The notes: generated by a model from the sequence alone, not told the origin. A stretch of DNA of 64,000 nucleotides from Acinetobacter genomosp. 15BJ (GCF_000400715.1 NZ_KE007350.1:124001-188000); one strand, 5' to 3'; counted from the stretch's first letter, positions 34,285 through 43,518 are shown. Program-made: numbers and translations.

Positions 34285-36903
34285 TTATGCCACCTGACCT
34301 TCTAAAAAGTCTTGTGCAAAACGTTGTAATACCCCACCCGCTTCATAAACAGACACTTCTTCTTCTGTATCTAGGCGACAGGTCACAGGCACTTCAACAA
34401 TCTCTTCCTTACCATCTGCTGTGGCACGCTCAATCACTAAAGTTAAAGTCGAACGCGGTGCAATATTACCAATCACGCTATAAAGCTCAGTACCATCTAG
34501 CTTTAAGGTCTTACGGTTTACACCAGCTTTAAACTCAAGTGGTAAAACACCCATACCCACTAAGTTAGTACGGTGAATACGCTCAAAACCTTCGGCAACA
34601 ATCGCTTCAACACCTGCAAGGCGAACACCTTTGGCTGCCCAGTCACGGCTTGAACCCTGACCATAATCCGCACCCGCCACAATGATCAACGGTTGTTTAC
34701 GGTTCATGTAGGTTTCAATCGCTTCCCACATACGCATCACTTCGCCTTCTGGCTCGACACGCGCTTTTGAACCCTGCTTAATAGTGCCGTCTGAACGAAC
34801 CACCATTTCATTAAACAGTTTCGGGTTGGCAAAGGTTGCACGTTGCGTGGTTAAGTGATCACCACGATGAGTTGCATAAGAGTTAAAGTCTTCCTCAGGC
34901 ACACCCATTTTCGCCAAATACTCACCTGAAGCACTGTCTAACACAATCGCATTCGATGGTGACAAGTGATCGGTAGTGATGTTGTCACCCAAAATCGCAA
35001 GCGGACGCATGTTGGCTAAAGTACGCGGTGCAGCCAACGCCCCTTCCCAGTATGGAGGACGACGGATATAGGTACTCATTGGACGCCAATCATACAGTGG
35101 GCTTGCCGCTTCTTCATTAACCCCCAAATCAAACATCGGAATATAGATTTTACGGAACTGTTCAGGCTTCACGGCTTCTTTCACCAGAGCATCAATTTCA
35201 GCATCTGAAGGCCAGATATCTTTCAGGTAAATTGGATTACCGTCTTTGTCATTTCCGAGCGAATCTGTTTCGATATCAAAACGAATGGTTCCTGCAATCG
35301 CATACGCTACCACAAGTGGCGGAGATGCCAAGAACGCTTGTTTTGCGTATGGATGAATACGGCCATCGAAGTTACGGTTACCCGAAAGCACGGCTGTCGC
35401 ATACAAGTCACGCTCAATAATTTCTTGTTGAATCACAGGATCAAGTGCGCCCGACATCCCGTTACAGGTAGTACATGCGTAAGCAACAATACCAAAACCA
35501 AGTTTCTCAAGATCACCCAACACACCCGCTTCTTCTAAATACAGCGCAGCTGCCTTAGAACCTGGTGCAAATGAAGATTTCACCCAAGGTTTACGTACCA
35601 AGCCCAGTTCATTGGCTTTACGTGCCAATAGACCTGCAGCAACGGTATTCCGTGGGTTAGAGGTATTGGTACAAGAGGTAATTGCCGCAATAATCACCGC
35701 ACCATCAGGAATTAAACCTTCTGCTTCTTGTGCCTTGGCAAGCTCTAAATTCCCTGCAATACCTTTTGCTTTCAAGTCAGCAGTAGAGACACGTGCATGT
35801 GGGTTTGATGGGCCTGCAATGTTACGAGTCACCGTTGAAAGATCAAAACGAAGTACACGTGGATATTCAGCTTGGGTCATATCCGATGCCCAAAGACCAA
35901 TTTCTTTGGCATATTGTTCAACCAAAGCCACTTGCGCATCTTCACGACCGGTCAGACGTAAATAGTCAATCGTGTTCTGGTCGATATAGAACATTGCCGC
36001 AGTTGCGCCATATTCTGGGGTCATATTCGAGATGGTGGCACGGTCGCCCACAGACATGCTGTCAGCACCTTCACCAAAGAACTCGAGGTAAGCACCAACG
36101 ACACGTTCTTTACGCAAGAACTCAGTCAATGCCAAGACGATATCGGTTGCAGTAATGCCTGCTTGACGCTGACCAACAAACTCAACCCCGATGATGTCAG
36201 GTAAACGCATCCAAGATGCACGGCCGAGCATCACGTTCTCAGCTTCCAAACCACCGACACCCACTGAAATCACGCCAAGCGCATCAGTATGTGGGGTATG
36301 TGAATCTGTACCGACACAGGTATCAGGGAAAGCTAAGCCATCACGGTTTTGAATCACTGGAGACATTTTCTCCAAATTGATCTGATGCATGATGCCGTTG
36401 CCCGCAGGGATCACGTCGACATTTTTAAAAGCTGTTTTAGTCCACTCAATAAAGTGGAAACGGTCTTCGTTACGACGATCTTCAATTGCACGGTTTTTCT
36501 CAAACGCATCTGGATCAAAGCCGCCGAATTCCACTGCCAAAGAGTGATCGACGATCAACTGGGTTGGCACCACAGGATTGACCTTAGAAGGATCACCGCC
36601 TTTATCGGCAATCGCATCACGCAAACCAGCAAGATCCACCAATGCGGTTTGCCCCAAGATATCATGACAAACGACACGCGCTGGATACCATGGAAAATCC
36701 AGATCCTGACGGCGTTCGATTAACTGGGTTAAATAGGCCGTTAAATTTTCTGCATCCGCTTTACGTACCAGCTGTTCAGCGAGCACTTTCGAGGTGTATG
36801 GCAGCTTTTCGTATGCGCCTGGCTGAATATCTTCAACGGCTTGACGCACGTCATAGTATTCGAGCTGGGTACCTGCCAGCGGTTTACGATATTTTGTGTT
36901 CAT
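34285..36903 (-). CDS. acnD: Fe/S-dependent 2-methylisocitrate dehydratase
   Basis: An 872-residue aconitase-family enzyme. Fe-S ligands are visible in ITSCTNTSNP near residue 414 and in ACTTCNGMSG near 480. The C-terminal swivel domain has GADYGQGSSRDWAAKG near 770. It begins TKYRKPLAGTQLEYYDVRQA, matching AcnD rather than AcnA. It converts 2-methylcitrate to 2-methyl-cis-aconitate in propionyl-CoA oxidation. Its ATG overlaps the prpC stop by one base. No prpF follows, although AcnD is often paired with PrpF. Confidence 0.95.
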   Translation of the reverse strand: MNTKYRKPLAGTQLEYYDVRQAVEDIQPGAYEKLPYTSKVLAEQLVRKADAENLTAYLTQLIERRQDLDFPWYPARVVCHDILGQTALVDLAGLRDAIADKGGDPSKVNPVVPTQLIVDHSLAVEFGGFDPDAFEKNRAIEDRRNEDRFHFIEWTKTAFKNVDVIPAGNGIMHQINLEKMSPVIQNRDGLAFPDTCVGTDSHTPHTDALGVISVGVGGLEAENVMLGRASWMRLPDIIGVEFVGQRQAGITATDIVLALTEFLRKERVVGAYLEFFGEGADSMSVGDRATISNMTPEYGATAAMFYIDQNTIDYLRLTGREDAQVALVEQYAKEIGLWASDMTQAEYPRVLRFDLSTVTRNIAGPSNPHARVSTADLKAKGIAGNLELAKAQEAEGLIPDGAVIIAAITSCTNTSNPRNTVAAGLLARKANELGLVRKPWVKSSFAPGSKAAALYLEEAGVLGDLEKLGFGIVAYACTTCNGMSGALDPVIQQEIIERDLYATAVLSGNRNFDGRIHPYAKQAFLASPPLVVAYAIAGTIRFDIETDSLGNDKDGNPIYLKDIWPSDAEIDALVKEAVKPEQFRKIYIPMFDLGVNEEAASPLYDWRPMSTYIRRPPYWEGALAAPRTLANMRPLAILGDNITTDHLSPSNAIVLDSASGEYLAKMGVPEEDFNSYATHRGDHLTTQRATFANPKLFNEMVVRSDGTIKQGSKARVEPEGEVMRMWEAIETYMNRKQPLIIVAGADYGQGSSRDWAAKGVRLAGVEAIVAEGFERIHRTNLVGMGVLPLEFKAGVNRKTLKLDGTELYSVIGNIAPRSTLTLVIERATADGKEEIVEVPVTCRLDTEEEVSVYEAGGVLQRFAQDFLEGQVA

Positions 36904-38060
36904 TAACCACGCTCCGCCAATGGTTTGAATTCAAGATTTTCAGGGCCAGTATAATTCGCGCTTGGACGAATGATTTTGCCATCCTGACGTTGTTCAATCA
37001 CGTGTGCAGACCAACCCGCAGTACGTGCAATCACAAATAATGGGGTAAACATCGCTGTTGGCACACCCATCAAGTGATAGCTCACTGCACTGAACCAGTC
37101 GAGGTTCGGGAACATGTTTTTCACTTCTTTCATCACCGCTTCTAAACGTTCAGCAATCACATACATCTTGGTATTTTCTTGTGCTTCAGCAAGTTCACGC
37201 GCCACTTGCTTGATCACTTCATTACGTGGATCAGAAACGGTATAAACTGGGTGACCAAAACCGATCACCACTTCTTTTTTCTCAACACGACTACGGATGT
37301 CAGCTTCTGCTTCATCTGCATTGTCGTAACGTTGTTGAATCACGAACGCAACCTCATTGGCACCACCATGTTTAGGCCCACGCAGCGCACCGATACCGCC
37401 TGTGATGGCTGAGTACATATCTGAACCTGTACCTGCCACTACACGAGAGGTAAAGGTTGATGCATTGAACTCATGCTCTGCATACAGAATCAAAGAGGTG
37501 TGCATAGCTTGAATCCACTCTTCCGATGGCGCTTCGCCATGAAGGAGATGCAAGAAATGTGCAGCAATCGAATCATCATTGGTTTCCACTTCAATGCGAC
37601 GACCGTTGTTGCTGAAGTGGTACCAGTACAACAACATTGAGCCTAAGCTTGCCATCAATTTATCAGCGATGTCTTTTGCACCTGCTTCGTTGTGATCTTC
37701 GTGTTCTGGGGTTAAGCAACCCAGTACAGAGACGCCCGTACGCATCACATCCATTGGGTGTGCAGATGGTGGAAGTTGTTCAAGTGCGGTTTTCAATGCA
37801 GCAGGTAAGCCACGCAATGCTTTTAATTTTGCTTTATAAGCTTTGAGTTCGGCTTTGTTTGGGAGTTTGCCGTGTACCAAGAGGTGTGCCACTTCTTCAA
37901 ACTGGCTACCGACTGCAAGGTCGAGAATGTCATAGCCACGATAGTGTAAGTCGTTACCGCTGCGGCCTACGGTACAGAGTGCAGTGTTGCCTGCCACTTG
38001 TCCGCTGAGTGCAACTGATTTTTTTGGTTTGAAGCCTGTTGGTGTTTCATTACTGCTCAT
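36903..38060 (-). CDS. prpC: 2-methylcitrate synthase
   Basis: A 385-residue citrate-synthase-family enzyme, starting MSSNETPTGFKPKKSVALSG behind an AAGGA ribosome-binding site. A 30-residue upstream extension is rejected because it has no family similarity. Blocks include GIGALRGPKHGGANE near residue 215 and GFGHPVYTVSDPRN near 265. It condenses propionyl-CoA with oxaloacetate. It is cotranscribed with prpB upstream and acnD downstream, forming the 2-methylcitrate cycle that detoxifies propionate. Confidence 0.95.
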   Translation of the reverse strand: MSSNETPTGFKPKKSVALSGQVAGNTALCTVGRSGNDLHYRGYDILDLAVGSQFEEVAHLLVHGKLPNKAELKAYKAKLKALRGLPAALKTALEQLPPSAHPMDVMRTGVSVLGCLTPEHEDHNEAGAKDIADKLMASLGSMLLYWYHFSNNGRRIEVETNDDSIAAHFLHLLHGEAPSEEWIQAMHTSLILYAEHEFNASTFTSRVVAGTGSDMYSAITGGIGALRGPKHGGANEVAFVIQQRYDNADEAEADIRSRVEKKEVVIGFGHPVYTVSDPRNEVIKQVARELAEAQENTKMYVIAERLEAVMKEVKNMFPNLDWFSAVSYHLMGVPTAMFTPLFVIARTAGWSAHVIEQRQDGKIIRPSANYTGPENLEFKPLAERG

Positions 38061-38137
38061 AAGATTGTCCTTTTCTGTTCTTTCTATGTGAATTATGAGT
38101 TCTAAAATCCCACTTGCGGAGCTACAACCGCTCCTCA

Positions 38138-38182
38138 CCTCCCTTTCCAAAGGGAGGGAAGTCCCCCTTTGAAAAAGGGGGA
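38138..38182. repeat. intergenic double-hairpin repeat between prpB and prpC
   Basis: Two adjacent palindromes fill much of this 136-base gap: CCTCCCTTT/AAAGGGAGG at 38138-38157 and TCCCCCTTT/AAAGGGGGA at 38162-38182, followed by a GATTTAGGGGGATTT stretch. It has the look of a dispersed intergenic palindromic repeat. It lies inside an operon and may stabilise or attenuate the mRNA. Confidence 0.55.
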
Positions 38183-38196
38183 TTTAGGGGGATTTC

Positions 38197-39081
38197 TTAT
38201 TTTGCTTTTTCAAACGATGCATCAAGATATTGTTCAAACGCATGGTAGTTAATGCGTTCATACAGTTCTTGACGGGTTTGCATGGTATCGACCACATTCT
38301 TTTGCGTGCCTTCTTTACGCAAGGTCTCATAGACATTTTCTGCAGCCTTGTTCATGGCACGGAATGCAGAAAGTGGATAGAGCGCAATGCTGACATCGGC
38401 AGAAGCCAATTCTTCAGTGGTAAATAATGGCGTTGAACCAAATTCGGTGATATTGGCTAAAACGGGTACTTTAGTCAGATCAGCAAATTGCTTATACATG
38501 GCCAATTCAGTGATCGCTTCTGGGAACAGCATGTCCGCACCCGCTTCGATATACGCCCCTGCACGGTCAATCGCTGCCTGCAAGCCTTCAACTGCAAGTG
38601 CATCAGTACGTGCCATGATCACAAAGCTGTCATCGGTACGTGCATCGACCGCGGCTTTAATACGATCGACCATTTCTTGTTGAGTTACGATGGCTTTATT
38701 CGGGCGGTGACCACAACGCTTGGCGCCGACTTGGTCTTCGATGTGCATTGCAGCAGCACCGAACTTGATCATCGACTTGGTCGTACGCGCGATATTAAAT
38801 GCAGAAGCACCGAAACCAGTGTCGACATCAACCAATAACGGCAGATCACACACATCAGTAATACGGCGTACATCGGTCAAGACATCATCAAGGTTACTGA
38901 TGCCTAAATCAGGTAAACCCAAAGAACCAGCCGCAACACCACCACCTGACAAATAGATCGCCTTATAGCCTGCACGTTTCGCCAATAACGCATGGTTGGC
39001 ATTGATCGCACCGACCACTTGTAATGGTTTTTCATTTGCGACCGCGTCGCGGAATAGCTGACCAGCAGACTGTTTAGCCAT
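38197..39081 (-). CDS. prpB: 2-methylisocitrate lyase
   Basis: A 294-residue isocitrate-lyase-superfamily enzyme. The start MAKQSAGQLF has an AAGGAGAA ribosome-binding site; a 19-residue upstream extension lies inside gntR and is rejected. The catalytic motif AKRCGH places the active-site cysteine at C123, as in E. coli PrpB. VDVDTGFG near residue 84 holds the metal-binding aspartates. It splits 2-methylisocitrate into pyruvate and succinate. It overlaps the gntR gene by 8 bases. Confidence 0.95.
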   Translation of the reverse strand: MAKQSAGQLFRDAVANEKPLQVVGAINANHALLAKRAGYKAIYLSGGGVAAGSLGLPDLGISNLDDVLTDVRRITDVCDLPLLVDVDTGFGASAFNIARTTKSMIKFGAAAMHIEDQVGAKRCGHRPNKAIVTQQEMVDRIKAAVDARTDDSFVIMARTDALAVEGLQAAIDRAGAYIEAGADMLFPEAITELAMYKQFADLTKVPVLANITEFGSTPLFTTEELASADVSIALYPLSAFRAMNKAAENVYETLRKEGTQKNVVDTMQTRQELYERINYHAFEQYLDASFEKAK

Positions 39082-39784
39082 GTTGTTGTTCTCCTTGATT
39101 TTGTAGCAATGTTTGCTCAACAATTTTGTAAGATGCATTGATGTGACGGTGCATCAGCATTTCGGCAAGCTCACCGTCACCTTCGGCAATCGCATCTAAA
39201 ATGCGGATATGTTCGTCCCAAGCTTTGCTTGGTCGATCTGGGGTATTTGAAAACTGGATTCGATACATACGAATGAGGTGATACAGCTCATCGCATAACA
39301 TTTTTTCTAGGGTTTTATTGCCACTGCTTTTGATAATGCAGTAATGGAAATCGTCCTGACCTTCTTGCAGATAGTAGCCCTTGCCTGCTTTAAAGTTTTC
39401 ATCCTCGGCATGCATACGCAATACATCACGCAAGGCCAGAATCTGTTTTTTATCAATATGCTGTGCTGCGAGTTTACACGCCAAGCCTTCTAAAGAAGCA
39501 CGGATTTGATAGAGTTCCTGAAACTGCTGTAGCGACAGTGACACCACACGGGCACCGACATGCGCAGTTCGCTCTACCAGTTTCTGCCCTTCCAGACGGT
39601 GAATCGCTTCACGTAAAGGCCCGCGACTGATGCCATACATCCGTGCCAGTTCAGGTTCTGAAATCTTGCTGCCCGCAGGAATATGTCCCAATACAATCGC
39701 CGACTGAATTTGCTTGAATACGTGTTCCGTCAGGGTCATTCCCTGACTGGTGCTGAGGGCTTGAGGAACAAGGGTATCTTGCAT
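39074..39784 (-). CDS. GntR-family (FCD subfamily) regulator of the prp operon
   Basis: A 236-residue regulator. The winged helix-turn-helix is at about 15-80 (ISEPELARMYGISRGPLREAIHRLEGQ). The all-helical FCD effector domain follows (about 90-225). It is the first gene of the gntR-prpB-prpC-acnD unit and overlaps prpB by 8 bases. Its promoter is flanked by two ATTGTCGACAAT palindromes, and a third, ATTGTAGACAAT, lies upstream of tyrB, so it probably represses its own operon and possibly tyrB. The effector is likely a 2-methylcitrate-cycle intermediate (inference). Confidence 0.9.
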   Translation of the reverse strand: MQDTLVPQALSTSQGMTLTEHVFKQIQSAIVLGHIPAGSKISEPELARMYGISRGPLREAIHRLEGQKLVERTAHVGARVVSLSLQQFQELYQIRASLEGLACKLAAQHIDKKQILALRDVLRMHAEDENFKAGKGYYLQEGQDDFHYCIIKSSGNKTLEKMLCDELYHLIRMYRIQFSNTPDRPSKAWDEHIRILDAIAEGDGELAEMLMHRHINASYKIVEQTLLQNQGEQQHG

Positions 39785-39796
39785 ATTGTCGACAAT
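39785..39796. promoter_or_regulatory. GntR-type operator O1
   Basis: ATTGTCGACAAT is a perfect 12-bp palindrome that abuts the gntR start codon, downstream of the predicted transcription start. An identical copy lies 63 bp away, about six helical turns. Confidence 0.75.
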
Positions 39797-39814
39797 CTCT
39801 ACAATTTTTATGAT

Positions 39815-39843
39815 TTTATAACCAGATAAAAGAAAAAATGCAA
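39815..39843 (-). promoter_or_regulatory. promoter of gntR-prpB-prpC-acnD
   Basis: On the minus strand -35 TTGCAT (39838-39843) and -10 TATAAA (39815-39820) are separated by exactly 17 bases. Operators lie on both sides, 39785-39796 and 39848-39859, as expected for repression. Confidence 0.7.
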
Positions 39844-39847
39844 TAGG

Positions 39848-39859
39848 ATTGTCGACAAT
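39848..39859. promoter_or_regulatory. GntR-type operator O2
   Basis: ATTGTCGACAAT is identical to O1 and lies just upstream of the predicted -35 box of the prp promoter. Confidence 0.75.
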
Positions 39860-40050
39860 AAATTAGACTGGTGCTTTCAATTCGACTAGATTGCGATCAC
39901 TCAGTGGCTGATCAATACACTGCCAAAAACCTTATATAAAAACAGATAAAACAATAACTTAATAATATTACCACTCATCACTCAACCCTAAGCTTTGATT
40001 GACTGAGCAGGCTTAGACTGTTAATGCTACGACCATGGTATGACAGCTTG

Positions 40051-40071
40051 ATTGTAGACAATCTTTATAAT
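40051..40071 (+). promoter_or_regulatory. GntR-type operator O3 and tyrB promoter -10
   Basis: ATTGTAGACAAT (40051-40062) differs from O1 and O2 at one base. It is followed by a consensus TATAAT at 40066-40071 on the plus strand. ATGACA at 40040-40045 could be the -35 box, with a long 20-base spacer. The operator therefore lies between -35 and -10 of a probable tyrB promoter. Confidence 0.6.
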
Positions 40072-40237
40072 CAGCTTGTAGCGACAAATTTTGTAAGTAA
40101 ATACTGCACCAAAATGTAAATAACAGCGTGCTTCATGCAGTCTTTATTGATACATTATTGGGCATCTAAGGTTCCGCTTCTGAAGCGCCAACCTCTCCAG
40201 ACATCTATGCACTTTGTTGAAGAAAAGGACATTGTTA

Positions 40238-41452
40238 ATGTTTCAACATATCCCACCTTATGCAGGCGATCCAATCCTTTCATTGATGGAACAGTTCAAT
40301 GCTGATCCACGTGCTGAAAAGGTAAACCTCAGTATTGGTTTGTACTATAACGAAGACAGTATCGTTCCTCAGCTTGATACCATTATCGAAGCGCAAAAAC
40401 GTATTGCACCTAAAAATACGCAAACCAAGCTTTATTTACCAATGGAAGGTTTCAAACCTTACCGTGATGCGATTCAAGCCTTATTGTTTGGTGCAAACAG
40501 CCCTGCAATTCAACAAGGTCGTGTTGCAACGATTCAAACGCTTGGTGGTTCTGGCGCATTAAAAGTCGGCGCAGACTTCTTAAAAACCTATTTCCCGAAT
40601 TCAGAAGTTTGGGTGAGCCAGCCAACTTGGGATAACCACGTTGCGATCTTCAATGGTGCAGGCATCAAGAGCAACTTCTACCCATACTTCGATGCCGAAA
40701 CACGTGGCGTTGATTTTGATGGGATGTTGTCTACACTGAAAACATTGCCAGAACAAAGTATTGTGTTATTGCACCCATGCTGCCATAACCCAACAGGTGC
40801 AGACTTAAACCCAGCACAATGGGATCAAGTGATTGTGGTATTAAAAGAACGTAACCTGATTCCATTCCTCGACATCGCTTACCAAGGTTTTGGCGATGAT
40901 ATGGAACAAGATGCTTATGCCATTCGTGCCTTAGACCAAGCAGGTCTAAACTTTATTGTCAGCAATTCATTCTCAAAAATCTTCTCACTTTACGGTGAGC
41001 GTGTTGGCGGTTTGACTTTCGTATGTGACGATGCTGAGGCAGCAAAATGCACATTCGGTCAGTTGAAAGCAACGGTACGTCGTATCTACTCTAGCCCGCC
41101 AACAACAGGTGCATGGTTGGTTGATCAAGTGTTAAATGACGCTGATCTCAATCAACAATGGCAAGGCGAAGTGAAAGAGATGCGTGAACGTATTATCAAA
41201 ATGCGTAGCATCTTAAAAGATGAGCTAACTAAAGCCCTTCCTGAGCGTGACTTTAGCTACCTTGTGAACCAAAAAGGCATGTTCAGCTACACTGGTTTAA
41301 CCGCTGAGCAAGTGGACATTCTTCGTGAAGAATATGCAATCTACTTGGTACGCAGTGGCCGTATTTGTGTTGCAGGTCTAAACATGAACAACATATACAA
41401 AGTTGCCAAAGCAGTGGCTGAAGTTTTAGCAAAATCTGCGGCAACAGCTTAA
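40238..41452 (+). CDS. tyrB: aromatic-amino-acid aminotransferase
   Basis: A 404-residue class I PLP aminotransferase starting MFQHIPPYAGDPILSLMEQF; an eight-codon upstream extension is rejected because AAAAGGA fits this ATG. K247 in SNSFSKIFSLYGERVGG is the PLP lysine, at the same position as in E. coli TyrB. LHPCCHNPTGADL near residue 178 is also close to TyrB. It transaminates Tyr, Phe and Asp with 2-oxoglutarate. It is divergent from gntR and shares its operator type. Confidence 0.93.
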   Translation: MFQHIPPYAGDPILSLMEQFNADPRAEKVNLSIGLYYNEDSIVPQLDTIIEAQKRIAPKNTQTKLYLPMEGFKPYRDAIQALLFGANSPAIQQGRVATIQTLGGSGALKVGADFLKTYFPNSEVWVSQPTWDNHVAIFNGAGIKSNFYPYFDAETRGVDFDGMLSTLKTLPEQSIVLLHPCCHNPTGADLNPAQWDQVIVVLKERNLIPFLDIAYQGFGDDMEQDAYAIRALDQAGLNFIVSNSFSKIFSLYGERVGGLTFVCDDAEAAKCTFGQLKATVRRIYSSPPTTGAWLVDQVLNDADLNQQWQGEVKEMRERIIKMRSILKDELTKALPERDFSYLVNQKGMFSYTGLTAEQVDILREEYAIYLVRSGRICVAGLNMNNIYKVAKAVAEVLAKSAATA

Positions 41453-41464
41453 GTTATCACGCAT

Positions 41465-41491
41465 AAAAAAGGCGCTTGAAGCGCCTTTTTT
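41465..41491. terminator. bidirectional terminator between tyrB and dld
   Basis: An AAAAAAGGCGC / GCGCCTTTTTT stem with a TTGAA loop lies between the convergent tyrB and dld genes. Confidence 0.9.
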
Positions 41492-41511
41492 ATTGCCTGT
41501 TTTTTTGGGAT

Positions 41512-43218
41512 TTAGGACTTGGCCTTACCCCAATACTTCAATTTAGAAGTCTGTCCAATCCCGACATTAAAACAATTATTCGGATCAAGTTTCTGATAGA
41601 AATTGGCCAATGCAGGCTTGGCAATATACAGATGGCCAACATTATGCTCGGCAGGATATTCGGCACGGCGAGCATCCAGTAAATGCCACATCTGATGTTC
41701 CATCGCTAAAGGATCATTACCCTTTTTAAGGATGTAATCCTGATGAAAGACATGACAAAAAAAGTGCCCGTAATAGAGTTTATGAATGATCTGCTGTTCC
41801 ATCTCCGCAGGCAATTGCTCGACCCATTCACGGTCATTACGGCGTAATGCAATGTCTAATGCCACAATATCTTCAACCTCATCCCGATGGGTGTCACGAT
41901 AACGAATCGCGGCACCTGCTACCGCAAAACGATGCAAAAAGGCTTTACGCCCTTCATCAGCATCGCAAAGAAAGAAATTGCCTGAGGCATGCACTGCAAA
42001 ATAGTCTTGTAAAAATTGCGCGGTCTGGGCTTTGCAATTATTTTCAACTCGCAACATCAGATGATGTTCATAACGATCACGATACTCAGTCATCCGTTTC
42101 GGTAAATGGCTCGGTAACAACGAAGTGACCGCTTGTAAAATATGATCGGTCAGCCCTTTGATTTTAAATTTTTCTAAAAAGCCATCGACCTTATCCTTAA
42201 GCGCGAAGGCCTTCGGTACATTGGCCGTACCGAATTTCTCAATAAACAGGAAGGTATCTTTGCCGTATTTTTCGCCAATATGATACGCATCACGGTGAAT
42301 GTATTCCCCTGCAATTGGCAAGCTTGGCAATGAAGTGAGTAAATAGCGACGAATCGCAGTCAGATCATCGGCATCATTTGTGCCAATATAGAAAACGCTG
42401 CTCTCTACCTTTTCATAGGTATCGAGACGCACTGCAAACACACAGACTTTGCCTGCCGAACCCGAAGCTTCAAACAGACGCGATGGATCGGCATTAAAGC
42501 GTGCAGGACTATCCGCATCGACCTGAGTGACATCTTGCGCATAACGCTGATCGGATGCCTGCTTTTCAGCATCATCCAGAATATCGATGGCTTGGTATTG
42601 CTGCTGCTCTAAACGGGTCAGGATGTCTTCTGGGGTTGAGCCTAAGTTCACACCCAGATGATTCACCAATTCCAATTGACCTTGCGCATTGACCTGTGCG
42701 TATAGCGCCAGTTCGGTATAGGCAGGCCCACGACGTACCAAAGCGCCACCTGAATTGTTACACACCCCACCTAACACCGAAGCACCGATACAGGAAGAAC
42801 CAATCACCGAATGCGGCTCACGATCATAGCCTTTCAGTATCTGCTCCAGATTGTCCAAGGTCGCCCCCGGCAAACAAATCACCTGCTTGCCGTCATGAAT
42901 GACTTGGATGCCTTTTAAACGGCGCGTACTCATCACCAAAACAGGTCGATCATAATCATCGCCATAGGGCGTTGAGCCACCCGTCAGGCCCGTATTGGCC
43001 GCTTGCATGATGACAATACAATCGGCTTCGATGGCGGCTTGTAGCACCTGCCATTGTTCCAGCAAGGTGCCAGGGATGACCACTGCAAAGACTTTACCCT
43101 CACCAAAACGACGACCTTGACGATACTGGCGGGTACTTTGATCATCACTCAGTACATGCTGACGTCCAACAATCTGCTGTAAACGATCAATCACCACTTT
43201 GGGAGAAAATGTTTGCAT
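41512..43218 (-). CDS. dld: FAD-dependent D-lactate dehydrogenase (quinone)
   Basis: A 568-residue membrane-associated flavoprotein. The PCMH-type FAD-binding domain is at about 45-220, with MQAANTGLTGGSTPYGDDYD near residue 73 and SSCIGASVLGGVCNNSGGAL near 139. The C-terminal membrane-binding domain follows. It oxidises D-lactate to pyruvate and feeds electrons to ubiquinone. It lies downstream of lldD on the same strand but is separated by 300 bases with several palindromes. Confidence 0.94.
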   Translation of the reverse strand: MQTFSPKVVIDRLQQIVGRQHVLSDDQSTRQYRQGRRFGEGKVFAVVIPGTLLEQWQVLQAAIEADCIVIMQAANTGLTGGSTPYGDDYDRPVLVMSTRRLKGIQVIHDGKQVICLPGATLDNLEQILKGYDREPHSVIGSSCIGASVLGGVCNNSGGALVRRGPAYTELALYAQVNAQGQLELVNHLGVNLGSTPEDILTRLEQQQYQAIDILDDAEKQASDQRYAQDVTQVDADSPARFNADPSRLFEASGSAGKVCVFAVRLDTYEKVESSVFYIGTNDADDLTAIRRYLLTSLPSLPIAGEYIHRDAYHIGEKYGKDTFLFIEKFGTANVPKAFALKDKVDGFLEKFKIKGLTDHILQAVTSLLPSHLPKRMTEYRDRYEHHLMLRVENNCKAQTAQFLQDYFAVHASGNFFLCDADEGRKAFLHRFAVAGAAIRYRDTHRDEVEDIVALDIALRRNDREWVEQLPAEMEQQIIHKLYYGHFFCHVFHQDYILKKGNDPLAMEHQMWHLLDARRAEYPAEHNVGHLYIAKPALANFYQKLDPNNCFNVGIGQTSKLKYWGKAKS

Positions 43219-43518
43219 GATGGCTCCTTAGGATCATCCATTTATAAACTTAGACCAGCACGACAGAATCTTAGTATTTGTCATTCGAGTAGCTCATTCT
43301 TCAATACGAATCAGCCCTATATTTACTATCGTGGTTGGCGGCAGGGATGCCGCCTGCTTCGATGCGGTAGCAAGGACGTACCGTCATCGAAGCAAAGGTT
43401 TTTGGTTACTTTTTTAAAAAAGTAACGTCTGTTAACGGCTTATATCGAACTTTTCTCGATAAGACTCCGTCGCGCCAATCTCATCAGAAATAGACAAGCG
43501 ACGTATTAATACGAAAAT
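43219..43518. repeat. palindrome cluster between lldD and dld
   Basis: Three hairpins in a row stand in this gap. First, GGCGGCA/TGCCGCC at 43337-43354. Second, a 14-bp stem (43356-43369 with 43379-43393, one bulged base). Third, a perfect 22-base palindrome at 43405-43426 centred on a T6A6 run. The first two are GC-rich and unlike the surrounding sequence. This resembles a dispersed intergenic element. No gene was seen. Confidence 0.5.

Larger units (their letters stand above)
39785..40237. other. gntR/tyrB divergent intergenic region
   Basis: This 453-base region carries two divergent promoters and three related operators, entered separately. The stretch 39865-40040 is AT-rich with no gene found on either strand. 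Confidence 0.7.

Noticed and set aside
34287..36155. Several plus-strand open frames of 60-120 codons across acnD
   Set aside because: They are antisense to a fully conserved enzyme with no start-site signals.
38061..38150. 30-residue N-terminal extension of PrpC
   Set aside because: It has no similarity to citrate synthases and the ATG at 38058-38060 has a good ribosome-binding site.
39082..39138. 19-residue N-terminal extension of PrpB
   Set aside because: It lies wholly within the gntR coding region, and the internal ATG has an AAGGAGAA site.
43405..43426. Treating the 22-base palindrome as a CRISPR or attachment site
   Set aside because: There is one copy only, with no spacers, no duplicated flank and no recombinase gene.
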